From: Fundicoccus culcitae
GTDB lineage: Bacteria; Bacillota; Bacilli; Lactobacillales; Aerococcaceae
Direction of reading: 5' to 3'
NCBI RefSeq assembly: GCF_024661895.1
Contig: NZ_CP102453.1
Span: forward strand, 2,480,001 to 2,544,000
Length of the DNA stretch: 64,000 nt
Shown here in pieces: positions 50,799 through 60,606 of this stretch; position 1 is the first letter of the stretch; each line of letters begins with the position of its first letter. Position numbers and translations under genes: made by a program. The notes below the pieces were generated by a model. It had not been told where the DNA came from, did no database searches, and saw nothing but the letters and a program-made list of their open reading frames with translations.

Positions 50799-51980
50799 AT
50801 GAACAAAGGCTTGAAACCATCAGATATTTCTTTGGGTAATAAAAATTTAATTGTTCGTTTAATAACAAATAATGAAATAATGTCCAGATCAGAAATTAGC
50901 AGGATTACGGGATTATCGGAAGCTGCAGTTTCAAAGATAGTCGCATCATTAATTGATAATAAAATACTTAAAGAGGGGGAATTTGTTAAAGGAATACGAG
51001 GTAGAAGAGCGATTGGAGTAACAATAGATAATGAAACTTATAGGATTTTATCAGTACATTTATCAAGAAGATATTTTAAAATTGGAAAATTTAATCTTTC
51101 AGGAGAATGCGAAGAATCAAAAGTAATTGAATTCGAAACAATTAATGCAAATGAAATGTTGAAGCAAGTTATCATTGAAGTAAAAAATGAACTTAGCAAA
51201 GATAATAGATATCTGTCATTAGGAGTAGCTGTTCCTGGACCTTTCGATATGCAAACGGGAGTTATTATGTTGATGACTGAAATAATTGGTTTCGATAATA
51301 TTAATATAAAAGACGTATTTGAGAACGAAATAGATATTCCAGTAATTATTACACATGATGCTAACGCGGGAGCTTTAGCATGTATAAATAATGAATCTGA
51401 AAGAATGACATCAAATCTAGCATATTATTTAGTTGGTGAAGGGGTCGGAGTAGGGGTGATTAATGAAGGTAATTTAGTATTGGGTAATAGAGGAGTTGCT
51501 GGTGAACTAGGACATGTAAGTATTGATCATCAAGGTAAAAAATGTAAATGTGGTAACCATGGGTGTTTAGAATTATATTGTTCTTCACTATCTATAATAA
51601 ATCAGGCAATTAGTTTGCGATGGGAATATACTGATTCAAAGATATTTTCTAAAGAAAAAATAACGATTCGACATATTGTTGAATGTGCAGATAATAATGA
51701 TTTATTAGCAATGAAAATTTTGAAAGAAGCAGGTTACTATATATCTTTGGGCGTACTAAACATAATAAATTCATATAATCCAGAAGAAATTATTATTGGG
51801 GATGAATTGTCAATTGCGTCTAAGTATATTCAAAGTGAGTTAGATGAAGTGTTAAATGAAAGAGGAATTTCTGACGTTATTAAAGAAACATCCATTATAT
51901 ATGCAGATCCTCAAGTTGATTATATATTAAAAGGTGCTGCTATAAATGCGATTGATGAAACAGTAGCGATTATTTATTAA
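50799..51980 (+). CDS. ROK-family transcriptional repressor
   Basis: 393 residues from the ATG at 50799 (TAGGAG eight bases before). Winged helix at 20-75 (SRSEISRITGLSEAAVSKIV) followed by a ROK sugar-kinase-like domain with the Cys-rich zinc site HQGKKCKCGNHGCLELYC near 245-262. XylR/NagC-type repressors release DNA when they bind a sugar or its phosphate. It heads the sugar operon, so it probably controls itself and the importer via the two palindromes just upstream. AT-rich codon use (AGA, ATA, AAA) marks the start of the island. Confidence 0.9.
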   Translation: MNKGLKPSDISLGNKNLIVRLITNNEIMSRSEISRITGLSEAAVSKIVASLIDNKILKEGEFVKGIRGRRAIGVTIDNETYRILSVHLSRRYFKIGKFNLSGECEESKVIEFETINANEMLKQVIIEVKNELSKDNRYLSLGVAVPGPFDMQTGVIMLMTEIIGFDNINIKDVFENEIDIPVIITHDANAGALACINNESERMTSNLAYYLVGEGVGVGVINEGNLVLGNRGVAGELGHVSIDHQGKKCKCGNHGCLELYCSSLSIINQAISLRWEYTDSKIFSKEKITIRHIVECADNNDLLAMKILKEAGYYISLGVLNIINSYNPEEIIIGDELSIASKYIQSELDEVLNERGISDVIKETSIIYADPQVDYILKGAAINAIDETVAIIY

Positions 51981-51997
51981 AAAAGGAGAGTTTTTAA

Positions 51998-53281
51998 ATG
52001 AAAAATTTCAAAAAAATTATTATGTTGTTATTAACCGTTGTGTTTTTTTCAGGTAATTTAAGTTTAGTTTCTGCACAAGAAGATAATGTTATTTCTTTAT
52101 GGGTACAATACTCTGAAGAATCTGCTGAAGGTCAGGTGATGGTAAATTCCGCAAATGAATTTAATGAAACAAATGAATTTGGATATATTGTCGAAGTAAA
52201 TTATGTTCCTAGAAGTGCATCAGGTGGAGGATATGAAGATGTAATAAATGCAGCTTTAACTACAAACACATTACCTGACGTATTTACATTGGATGGACCA
52301 AATGTAGCTGCTTATGCTAGTTCTGGAATGTTACAACCATTGGATGATTATATCACTAATCAAGAAGATATCTTACCAAGTATTATAGATCAAGGTACGT
52401 TCGATGGTAATCTTTATGCTGCGGGCTACTCTGAATCTGGCGTTGGTATTTACTATAACATTGACATGTTAGAAGAAGCAGGAATCGATATTACTACATT
52501 ACCAACTGTCGATGATCCTTGGGATTGGAATCAATTTAATGAATTATTGGAACAATTGTATGCACATTATAATAAACCAATATTAAATATGGGATTTGAT
52601 GATCATTCAGAATGGTTATTGTATGCATTTGCGCCTTATGTATGGTCAGCAGGTGGAGATATTGTAAGTGAAGATACTACTAAAGCTATAGGAGTATTTG
52701 ATTCAGATGCTAATGTTACTGCATTTGAGTTCATTCAATCACTAATCGAAAATAATTATAGTACCATTACTCCTATTGAATATGGATTCCATTCAGGTGA
52801 GTATGCATTATATATGAGTGGTTCTTGGACTATGCAACAATTAGATAGTGAATATCCAGACACTAACTATGGAATCATGCCGTATCCAGTATCACCAGAG
52901 ACTCAAGAATTAGTAAGTCCAACTGGTAGTTGGGCATATGGTATGTCTACAACCACTGATAACCCAGATGCTGCAGGAGCATTGATAGATTTTCTAATGT
53001 CAGAAGAACAATTGTATAATATGAGTATGGGAAATAGTGTATTACCAGCAAGACAATCAGTTGCTGATCGAATGATGGAAGAAGTAAGTGAACCAATGGC
53101 AATTCTTATTGAACAAAACACTAAGACAGGAAAAGCAAGACCTAAGATAGTTGATTATCCTCAAATTAGTCGTACATTCCAACAAACAGTTACTGAATCA
53201 ACATATTTTGAACAAAACTCAGATGTAAAAGCATTGTTAGAAATAAAAGCTCAAGAGATGGAATCTATTTTAGTACAATAG
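51998..53281 (+). CDS. Sugar ABC transporter solute-binding protein
   Basis: 427 residues behind AAAGGAG. Signal peptide 1-26 (VSA-QED), no lipobox Cys. Family-1 binding protein: ISLWVQYSEESAEGQ at the mature start and AGYSESGVGIYYNIDMLEEAGI near 145-166. First structural gene of a CUT1 sugar importer; the GH32 gene downstream suggests sucrose or short fructo-oligosaccharides as ligand. Confidence 0.9.
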   Translation: MKNFKKIIMLLLTVVFFSGNLSLVSAQEDNVISLWVQYSEESAEGQVMVNSANEFNETNEFGYIVEVNYVPRSASGGGYEDVINAALTTNTLPDVFTLDGPNVAAYASSGMLQPLDDYITNQEDILPSIIDQGTFDGNLYAAGYSESGVGIYYNIDMLEEAGIDITTLPTVDDPWDWNQFNELLEQLYAHYNKPILNMGFDDHSEWLLYAFAPYVWSAGGDIVSEDTTKAIGVFDSDANVTAFEFIQSLIENNYSTITPIEYGFHSGEYALYMSGSWTMQQLDSEYPDTNYGIMPYPVSPETQELVSPTGSWAYGMSTTTDNPDAAGALIDFLMSEEQLYNMSMGNSVLPARQSVADRMMEEVSEPMAILIEQNTKTGKARPKIVDYPQISRTFQQTVTESTYFEQNSDVKALLEIKAQEMESILVQ

Positions 53282-53294
53282 CAATAGATAAAAT

Positions 53295-53331
53295 GGGTGA
53301 TTTGTGATAGTAAATCATAATTCACCCTTTT
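53295..53331 (+). terminator. Hairpin between binding protein and permease genes
   Basis: GGGTGATTTGTGA and TCATAATTCACCC flank a short loop and are followed by TTTTATT. Typical partial terminator or 3' stabiliser giving more binding protein than permease. Confidence 0.7.
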
Positions 53332-53360
53332 ATTATAGGACTGTGAAAAGAGGTAAATTT

Positions 53361-54260
53361 ATGGAAATGAAATTATTCCAAAAAAATAAAAAAGTAAGAG
53401 AAAATATTTCAGGATACTTATTTCTTGCGCCAGCATTTATAATTTTAGGACTATTTTTGTTCATACCAACTTTAATGTCAATATATTATTCTTTTACAGA
53501 TTATTATATGTTGACTCCAGATAAAACAACAGTTATTGGTTTTGATAACTTTACTAGACTATTTAAAGACCCATTAATGAGAAAAAGTATAATTAACATT
53601 TTTCAGTTTGTAATTTTAATTATGCCGATTCAAGTTGGTGCAGCGTTAGGGTTGGCTTTATTAGTAAATAATAATAAAAAACACACAATTATTTATAAGA
53701 TTGCTTATTTTTCGCCAGTAGTTATGTCACTAGTTGTAGTTTCGATTTTATGGATGTATTTACTTAATCCATCTGCAGGCTTAATTAATGAAATATTAGT
53801 TAGAATTGGTTTGGATCGTCAACCTTTTTTATCAAGTCCAAACCAAGCTATGATAACAATAGTCTTTGTTTCAGCATGGCAAGGCGCAGGATATCAAATG
53901 TTAATTTTTCTAGCTGGATTACAAAATATACCTAATGAAGTTTATGAAGCTGCTACTATTGACGGAGCTAACCGTTGGCAACAGTTTACAAAAATTACGT
54001 TACCAATGTTAAAACCAACTTCAATTTTAATACTTACTACAACATTAATTGATGCATTTAAATTAATTATTCAACCAATGGTTATGACCCAAGGAGGACC
54101 GCTAAATTCTACATTAACCCCTGTATACTATATTTATAGAACTGGATTTACAGATAGATATGTTGGCTATGCAAGTGCCATGACGGTTATTTATGGTGCG
54201 ATAATTATTATATTTACTTTAATTCAAAGAAGACTAACAGGAGCGGATGAAAATGAATAA
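53361..54260 (+). CDS. Sugar ABC transporter permease, MalF type
   Basis: 299 residues from the ATG at 53361 (AGAGGT upstream); the longer frame covers the hairpin. Six membrane helices, EAA loop VYEAATIDGANRWQQFTKIT near 210-229. Forms the channel with the next protein. Confidence 0.9.
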   Translation: MEMKLFQKNKKVRENISGYLFLAPAFIILGLFLFIPTLMSIYYSFTDYYMLTPDKTTVIGFDNFTRLFKDPLMRKSIINIFQFVILIMPIQVGAALGLALLVNNNKKHTIIYKIAYFSPVVMSLVVVSILWMYLLNPSAGLINEILVRIGLDRQPFLSSPNQAMITIVFVSAWQGAGYQMLIFLAGLQNIPNEVYEAATIDGANRWQQFTKITLPMLKPTSILILTTTLIDAFKLIIQPMVMTQGGPLNSTLTPVYYIYRTGFTDRYVGYASAMTVIYGAIIIIFTLIQRRLTGADENE

Positions 54261-55095
54261 TAAAACAACTAAAATATTATTTAACATACTGAGCATAATA
54301 TTAGCATTATTATTTGTTTTCCCATTAGTATGGATGGTTGTTTCATCAATGAAACCAGAAGCAGCAATTTTTGATGATATGGGTACCTTGAAATCATTTC
54401 TTCCATCAAGCCATGTTAGTGAATGGTTCCAATCATATAGTACAATAGTTGATCGATTTGATATAGTCCGTTATTTAGGAAATAGTATATTCTATGCTTT
54501 AGCAGTAACAATTGGTTCGATAATTATTAACTCATTAGCTGGATTTGCATTTGCTACTATAGATTTTAAATATAAAAAAGTACTTTTTGGATTAATGATT
54601 GCACTATTAGTAATTCCAGCAGAAACTATTATTATTACAAAATTTGTTGTTGTTCAAAGACTTAACTTAATTAATACTCCATTAGCTGTTATTTTACCTC
54701 TTTTGGCAACACCTCTTTATATTTATATGTTTACAGTATTTTTTAGAGCAGTTTCTAAAGAAGTCCAAGAAGCAGCTATGATCGAAGGAGCTACAAAATT
54801 TGATATTTATTTAAGAGTTATGTTACCAATGTCTAAACCAGCAATCGCGACTGTTGGAACTTTATCATTCATAATGAGTTGGAATGATTATATTTGGCCA
54901 TTAATGGTAATTACAAATTCAGAGAGATATCCATTGCAAGTGGCGATAACGAATATCAATAATACTCAACCCGTTTATATAAGTCAAATAATGGCAATGT
55001 TAACAATATCAACAATACCGTTAGTAATTATATATGTATTTTTCCAAAAATATTTAGTACAAGGACTAGGCGCAACTGGAACTGGAGAGAAATAG
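54253..55095 (+). CDS. Sugar ABC transporter permease, MalG type
   Basis: 280 residues from the ATG at 54253, nine bases after AGGAG; another ATG two codons earlier is too close. Overlaps the previous gene by eight bases. Six helices with the EAA loop VQEAAMIEGATKFDIYLRVM near 174-193, whose codons include a bare motif core (54802). No ATPase gene accompanies the two permeases; a shared MsmK/UgpC-type ATPase, such as the one at 2319, must serve. Confidence 0.9.
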   Translation: MNNKTTKILFNILSIILALLFVFPLVWMVVSSMKPEAAIFDDMGTLKSFLPSSHVSEWFQSYSTIVDRFDIVRYLGNSIFYALAVTIGSIIINSLAGFAFATIDFKYKKVLFGLMIALLVIPAETIIITKFVVVQRLNLINTPLAVILPLLATPLYIYMFTVFFRAVSKEVQEAAMIEGATKFDIYLRVMLPMSKPAIATVGTLSFIMSWNDYIWPLMVITNSERYPLQVAITNINNTQPVYISQIMAMLTISTIPLVIIYVFFQKYLVQGLGATGTGEK

Positions 55096-55096
55096 T

Positions 55097-56551
55097 ATGA
55101 AATATACACTAGAAAAATCTAATGAATTTATTAAACAAAATTTAATCAATAAACAATTTTACCCTGTATTAAATTATAGTGCTCCTATCGGTTGGATTAA
55201 CGATCCAAATGGGGTATCAATATATAATAATCAATATCATTTGTTTTATCAGTATTATCCTTATGATTCTAAGTGGGGACCAATGCACTGGGGACATAGT
55301 GTAAGTGAGGACGGAATTAATTGGGAAGATCAACCAGTTGCATTAGCTCCTGACCAATGGTATGACAAAGATGGATGTTTCTCAGGTAGTGCTATTGAAA
55401 AAGATGGGAAACTATATTTGATGTATACAGGACATTTAAATAATGAAGATGAAGAATCTAAAAGAGAAAATCAAAATATTGCTATCTCAGAAGATGGTAT
55501 TCATTTTACTAAATATGAAAACAATCCAGTTCTTGATGAATCATCAATTCCAGCAGGAACTGCAGTTCAAGATTTTAGAGATCCAAAAATGTTTGAAAAA
55601 GATGGTGTTTTTTATTGTTTGATTGGTTCTAGAAGTTTAGAAGGAAGAGGGCAAGTTTTGTTGTATCGCTCGGACAACCTTTTGGAATGGGTCTTTGTAT
55701 CCGTAATTTTAGAAAAAAGTGAATATTTAGGGTCAATGGCAGAATGTCCTGATATTTTATTTCTGGATGAAAAAGATGTCTTAGTTGTTTCTGCTATGGA
55801 TTATTACCATAAAGATAAAGAAAAAAATTATCCTCATTGCACTTTAATGTTGGAAGGGAAGTTTAATTGGGAGACCTTTAAATTTGACATTTATTCAGTC
55901 AGAGAGATGGATGAAGGGCTTGATTTTTATGCACCTCAATCCGCATTAGATAAGGATGGAACTTACTTTGTTATCGCCTGGCATCAAGCTTGGAACCGAA
56001 CATATCCAACAGATGTCTTAAAACATAGTTGGACTGGTCAGATGACCATGCCTAGACAATTATACTTAGAAGATGGACTTATTAAGCAACGGTTTCATCC
56101 GAATATTGTTGGAAAGTTAGATAAATTATATGAAGTAGATGAAATTCTTGTTGAAGATTTAAACTTTGATGAGTATAGACAATTGCAATTTCTATCATTT
56201 GAAACAGAAGTGCCGCTGAGCCTAGAATTCAGTTCGATTAATAAAATATCGAAAGTTACATTAGAAATTACGAATCAGAAACTTAACTTTACACGTAAAG
56301 AATCAGATATCTTGATTTATGATAGTGAAAGTAATGATATAAATAAAGTTGGAATGAGTATTTATAATGGACAGGCTAGACATCATGTAGAGATTATCCT
56401 TGATCGTTCATCGATACAAGTAATTATTGATAATTATTATGCAATGTCTAATACATTTTATTTGGATGAACCAATTGATAAGATTAACCTTGTTACTGAT
56501 AATATTAAAAATAAAATTAATAATCTTCTAATTGGAACATTTATTAAATGA
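55097..56551 (+). CDS. GH32 beta-fructofuranosidase
   Basis: 484 residues, no signal peptide, so intracellular. Beta-propeller with the nucleophile Asp in GWINDPNG near residues 32-39, FSGSA near 95, the transition-state Asp in VQDFRDPKMF near 157-166 and the acid/base Glu in AECPDILF near 215; a C-terminal beta-sandwich follows. It splits sucrose or short fructans, or their 6-phosphates. With an ABC importer and a kinase gene next to it, unphosphorylated sugar is the more likely substrate. Start ATG follows GGAGAG. Confidence 0.92.
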   Translation: MKYTLEKSNEFIKQNLINKQFYPVLNYSAPIGWINDPNGVSIYNNQYHLFYQYYPYDSKWGPMHWGHSVSEDGINWEDQPVALAPDQWYDKDGCFSGSAIEKDGKLYLMYTGHLNNEDEESKRENQNIAISEDGIHFTKYENNPVLDESSIPAGTAVQDFRDPKMFEKDGVFYCLIGSRSLEGRGQVLLYRSDNLLEWVFVSVILEKSEYLGSMAECPDILFLDEKDVLVVSAMDYYHKDKEKNYPHCTLMLEGKFNWETFKFDIYSVREMDEGLDFYAPQSALDKDGTYFVIAWHQAWNRTYPTDVLKHSWTGQMTMPRQLYLEDGLIKQRFHPNIVGKLDKLYEVDEILVEDLNFDEYRQLQFLSFETEVPLSLEFSSINKISKVTLEITNQKLNFTRKESDILIYDSESNDINKVGMSIYNGQARHHVEIILDRSSIQVIIDNYYAMSNTFYLDEPIDKINLVTDNIKNKINNLLIGTFIK

Positions 56552-56561
56552 GGTGAAAGAA

Positions 56562-57431
56562 GTGTTAGGAGCAATTGAGGCAGGTGGGACAAAGTTTGTT
56601 TGTGCAGTTGGAGACCATGATTTTAAAATAATAGAAAAGGTGAGTTTTCCAACTACAAATCCTCAGGAAACTATGCAATATGTCTTTAATTTTTTTGATA
56701 AATACAAGAAAGCATTGGAAGGAATATCAATTGGTTCATTTGGACCAATTGATATAGATAAAAATTCTGAGACTTATGGTTTTATTACTAATACACCAAA
56801 AATCGGGTGGAAAAATTACAATTTTTTAGGCGAAATATTATTAAGATACAACCTTCCAACGTATTGGACTACTGACGTTAATGCATCAGTCTATGGTGAA
56901 TATGTTTTAGGATCAGGAAAGAATCTAAAAAATATCGTATATTATACTATTGGCACCGGAGTTGGTGGTGGGGTTATATATGATGGGAAACTAATTGAGG
57001 GATATTCACATTTAGAATTAGGTCACCAATTAGTTAATAGACACGCAAAGGATAAATATAGTGGAAATTGTATGTTCCATGAAAATTGTTTAGAAGGGAT
57101 GGCTTCAGGTCCTTCAATTGAAAATAGATTTGGTATAAAGGGAAATAACCTAGATGCAACTGATAATTTTTGGGACATCGAAGCATATTATATTGCCCAG
57201 AGTGCTTATAATTCTACTTTATTTTATGCTCCAGAAGCAATAATTTATGGTGGAGGAGTAATGAAACAAGACCACTTAATAAAAAAAGTTAAAAAAGAAT
57301 TTGTAAAATTATTGAATGGTTATCGACCAATTCCTTCAATTGATGATTATATCCTGTCGCCAAAATTAGGTGATGAAGCTGCAATTATTGGATGCTTAGC
57401 ATTAGCTAAAAAGTTAATAGTTCAAGAGTAA
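56562..57431 (+). CDS. ROK-family fructokinase
   Basis: 289 residues from GTG at 56562 behind AGGTGA; a TTG ten codons earlier would overlap the GH32 gene. GAIEAGGTKFVCAVG at the N-terminus is the ATP loop, TIGTGVGGGVIYDGK near 130-144, HLELGHQLV near 153 and the zinc-type Cys/His cluster further on (GNCMFHENCLEG near 172-183). It phosphorylates fructose released by the GH32 enzyme. Last gene of the operon. Confidence 0.9.
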   Translation: MLGAIEAGGTKFVCAVGDHDFKIIEKVSFPTTNPQETMQYVFNFFDKYKKALEGISIGSFGPIDIDKNSETYGFITNTPKIGWKNYNFLGEILLRYNLPTYWTTDVNASVYGEYVLGSGKNLKNIVYYTIGTGVGGGVIYDGKLIEGYSHLELGHQLVNRHAKDKYSGNCMFHENCLEGMASGPSIENRFGIKGNNLDATDNFWDIEAYYIAQSAYNSTLFYAPEAIIYGGGVMKQDHLIKKVKKEFVKLLNGYRPIPSIDDYILSPKLGDEAAIIGCLALAKKLIVQE

Positions 57432-57450
57432 ATTATAAGAAACAATATAG

Positions 57451-57495
57451 ATATAGCAAAAGGATGAATAAAAGACATTCTCTTGCTATATTTTT
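57451..57495 (+). terminator. Terminator of the sucrose/fructan operon
   Basis: ATATAGCAA and TTGCTATAT flank a loop of 23 bases and are followed by TTTTT. The stretch 57496-57767 is AT-rich and holds the promoter of the PRD regulator, not precisely placed. Confidence 0.8.
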
Positions 57496-57767
57496 ATGCA
57501 TAAAAGGTGTTGTATATTTCGATTAATGGTTTTGATAAAGTTTCTTAGTTTCATCTATTTTTTACTTCAACTTCATTCTAACTTTCACTGTCTTTCTAAC
57601 CTATAATAGGCGCCTTGTTAGCATTTTATTTGAAGTTCTTTATATTTGACTGAGGGTACTGATTTAAACAGTTTTTTCTAAGTACATATATTTTTTCAAA
57701 AAAGCTGTGAAATTATTTATACTTGTATTAGTTTATTTTATTTATTATCCTTAACTTAGGTGATAAT

Positions 57768-59849
57768 ATGAAAAGTCGATTATTTGAAATGCTTCAGATT
57801 TTAGTCAGCCAGCAAAATTATCCAATAACTATTAATGAAATTGCTCAAAAATTCTCTGTAACAGAACGGACCATTCGATCTGATATAAAGTCAATTAATG
57901 AATTTTTAACAGAGAATAATTTGAAAACGCTTCAAGTTAATAAAAATAGAATTATAATCAATTTATCAAATGAAGAAATCAGAAAGTTTGAAAATATTAA
58001 CAAACCAATTGATTACTACTCGAATAGTCAATTGAGATTACTAGATTTGATACTATCTTTTACTTTTGGAGAAGTTAAATTTATATATAGAAAACAAGAG
58101 GAATACAATATATCGAAGTCGACAATTGATAGTGATGTGAAGATCGTCAGAGAATTACTAGAAAAGTATCATCTTTCTTTAAACAACCAGACAACCAAAT
58201 TCATTGAGGTTATAGGTAATGAAAAAGCGATTAGAGTAATGGTTTTTAATGTTATAAATAAAATAATTGGTGTAGTTGATATTACGAATGATGCAAAAAA
58301 TCAAACACCAGAACGAAGGATTCTGTTTCAATATTTACCATTAAAATCTTTTCTAACAATCAGTGATTTATATAATAAATATATAGATAGTGATAATGAT
58401 GTGATGTATAAAAATCAGACAATCTTATATTTAATAATTTGGATACACCGATTAAAAAATGGATATAAGTTACAAGGTGAATATTTTAGTGAGGAAAAAT
58501 TAGATACTACCTTTGATAGTTTATTCAAAGAAATAATAGAACAATTTGATATCGCAATAAGTGTATCTGAAAAACATTATATTAAGTTGATTAATGAAAC
58601 GCTTGATTCGGAGTCATATAATGAATTCTCTGAATGGTCTAGAGGGCAAATTATTACGATAGACTTAATCGAATATGTTCAAGATAAATTAAATATTGAA
58701 TTTGAGCGAAAAGATGAACTTTTTTCTGGTTTATTTAAACATATTATCAAATTAATTAATAGAATTAAAAATAATATTCAAATTGTAAATCCACTTACTG
58801 ATGAAATTAAAAGTAATAATGAAAAATTATTCAATACTATTAAATCATTTAAATATCAAGAACAAGATTATTTTAATAATATGACTGATGATGAAATTGC
58901 TTATTTGGCAATATACTTTTTAGTTAGTTTAAGTAAGAATCGGCAAAACAATGTATATATATTTAATGCGGTAGTATTTTGTAATTATGGAAAAGCAACA
59001 AGTCAGTTAATTGCACATATGTTGGAAGAGAATTTTAACGTAAAAGTGATTGCAAATCTATCAACTGATGAAATAACTTTAATAAATAAACTAGATGTCG
59101 ATATTGCATTTTCTACAATAAATATACAGTTAGATACAATACCTCTATTAATAATTGACTCAATATTAATAAAAGAGAATTATGGGAAAATACAAAGGTT
59201 CTTAGATATTCACGATGATAATAAAAGACAAATAAAAAGTGAAATAATAAACAACAATGAGAATAGTCAGCTTTTTACGGATATTTTACAATTGATTAAT
59301 AAAAGTAAAGGGCAAGTAAACGAATCAATTTACCAGGAATTAATTAAAATATTTAAAAACAATAATTTATATTTAGATGCTGAAGCAACATTACCAAAAA
59401 TAAAAGATGTTCTTTTGGAAGGTAACATAATATTTAATTTAAAAGCATTTGATTGGCAAGATGCAATCACTAAAACAGCCACTCCACTTTTAGAAAAAGG
59501 AATAATTAATAGTAATTATTTGGAAGCAATGATTACAGCTGTTCGGTTACATGGACCGTATATTGCTATTGCTCCAAACATTGCATTAGCTCATTCCAGA
59601 CCTAATGATGGTGTTAATCAGTTAGGATTGAGTGTGTCTAAACTGATAACTCCTATAAATTTTGGCCATGATAGTTATGATCCTATTAAGATTGTGTTTT
59701 GTATCGCTCCAGTCGATTCATATACACATATTAATATTATGAAAAGTATTTTTAATTTAATCAATACTGAAAATAAGTTACAAATGCTTACAGAAAGCGA
59801 AGGTATAGATGATTTTAAACGTACACTGATTGAAGAGAGGGATGATTAA
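57768..59849 (+). CDS. PRD-domain transcriptional regulator with EIIB- and EIIA-like domains
   Basis: 693 residues behind AGGTGAT. Order: HTH_11 domain (residues 1-60, ITINEIAQKFSVTERTIRSD), a second helix-turn-helix (85-160), two PRDs (about 180-400), an EIIB-like part (about 405-490) and an EIIA domain (about 545-693) with the phospho-His in IALAHSRPNDGV. Such MtlR/LicR-type activators are switched by PTS phosphorylation. It precedes the Ula-type PTS genes and probably activates them. The EIIB Cys is present in AVVFCNYGKA near 403. Confidence 0.9.
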   Translation: MKSRLFEMLQILVSQQNYPITINEIAQKFSVTERTIRSDIKSINEFLTENNLKTLQVNKNRIIINLSNEEIRKFENINKPIDYYSNSQLRLLDLILSFTFGEVKFIYRKQEEYNISKSTIDSDVKIVRELLEKYHLSLNNQTTKFIEVIGNEKAIRVMVFNVINKIIGVVDITNDAKNQTPERRILFQYLPLKSFLTISDLYNKYIDSDNDVMYKNQTILYLIIWIHRLKNGYKLQGEYFSEEKLDTTFDSLFKEIIEQFDIAISVSEKHYIKLINETLDSESYNEFSEWSRGQIITIDLIEYVQDKLNIEFERKDELFSGLFKHIIKLINRIKNNIQIVNPLTDEIKSNNEKLFNTIKSFKYQEQDYFNNMTDDEIAYLAIYFLVSLSKNRQNNVYIFNAVVFCNYGKATSQLIAHMLEENFNVKVIANLSTDEITLINKLDVDIAFSTINIQLDTIPLLIIDSILIKENYGKIQRFLDIHDDNKRQIKSEIINNNENSQLFTDILQLINKSKGQVNESIYQELIKIFKNNNLYLDAEATLPKIKDVLLEGNIIFNLKAFDWQDAITKTATPLLEKGIINSNYLEAMITAVRLHGPYIAIAPNIALAHSRPNDGVNQLGLSVSKLITPINFGHDSYDPIKIVFCIAPVDSYTHINIMKSIFNLINTENKLQMLTESEGIDDFKRTLIEERDD

Positions 59850-60288
59850 AATTATAAGAGAATTATTGCCAAAAAGTAGAATGCAGCATAAGCAATCTGT
59901 TGCCAATTGGATGGAAGCTGTACAAATCGCAAGTGCCCCCTTACTTGATGAAGGATTTATTGAGGAAGAATATATAAATGCGATGATTGAAAGTGTGAAT
60001 ACTAATGGGCCATATATTGTACTAAAAGATTATTTTGCTCTACCGCATGCCCAAGCAGGAAAGGGCGTGCAAAAAAAAGGAATGTCACTTTTAACTTTAG
60101 AACAACCAGTAGATTTAAAAGGAAATCCAATAAAAAATTTTTTGGTCTTAGCAGCAATAGACTCAAATTCGCATTTAGAAGCATTATCAGATTTATCAAA
60201 TTTGCTAATGAATGATGATATTTATGAAGTTTTTATTGCTGGAGATATAAGCAAAATCGATACGATATTAGAAAGTATGGTGGATTAA
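59842..60288 (+). CDS. PTS EIIA component, ascorbate/galactitol (Ula) type
   Basis: 148 residues from ATG at 59842, overlapping the regulator by eight bases, so start and coupling are likely but the ribosome site AGAGGG is very close; TTG at 59830 is an alternative. EIIA fold with the phospho-His in YFALPHAQAGKGV near 62-74. Receives phosphate from HPr and passes it to the EIIB encoded next. Confidence 0.88.
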   Translation: MIKIIRELLPKSRMQHKQSVANWMEAVQIASAPLLDEGFIEEEYINAMIESVNTNGPYIVLKDYFALPHAQAGKGVQKKGMSLLTLEQPVDLKGNPIKNFLVLAAIDSNSHLEALSDLSNLLMNDDIYEVFIAGDISKIDTILESMVD

Positions 60289-60289
60289 A

Positions 60290-60577
60290 ATGTATAAATT
60301 TTTAGCAGTATGTGGTTTTGGTGTAGGATCTTCTATGGTTTTGAAAATGACTGTAGAGAAAGTGTGTAAAGAGAGAGGTGTGGAATGTAAAGTTGAAAAT
60401 ACTGATTTAAGTTCTGCTAAAGCGACTAAAGACATAGATGCAATTTTTACTAGTAAAGAATTAGGTGATGAATTAAAGAGGACAACAAATGTACCTGTTT
60501 TTCCTATTAAACGATACATGGATCAAGCAGAAGTAGGCGCAGCAATTGATGACTTTATTAATAGTAAAAGTAAATAA
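60290..60577 (+). CDS. PTS EIIB component, Ula type
   Basis: 95 residues. The phospho-Cys lies in LAVCGFGVGSSMVLKMTV near residues 4-21, the P-loop-like pattern of lactose/ascorbate-type EIIB proteins. One base after eiiA, GGTGG as ribosome site. Confidence 0.9.
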   Translation: MYKFLAVCGFGVGSSMVLKMTVEKVCKERGVECKVENTDLSSAKATKDIDAIFTSKELGDELKRTTNVPVFPIKRYMDQAEVGAAIDDFINSKSK

Positions 60578-60606
60578 CAAATTTATAGAAAGGACGATAT
60601 TGTATT

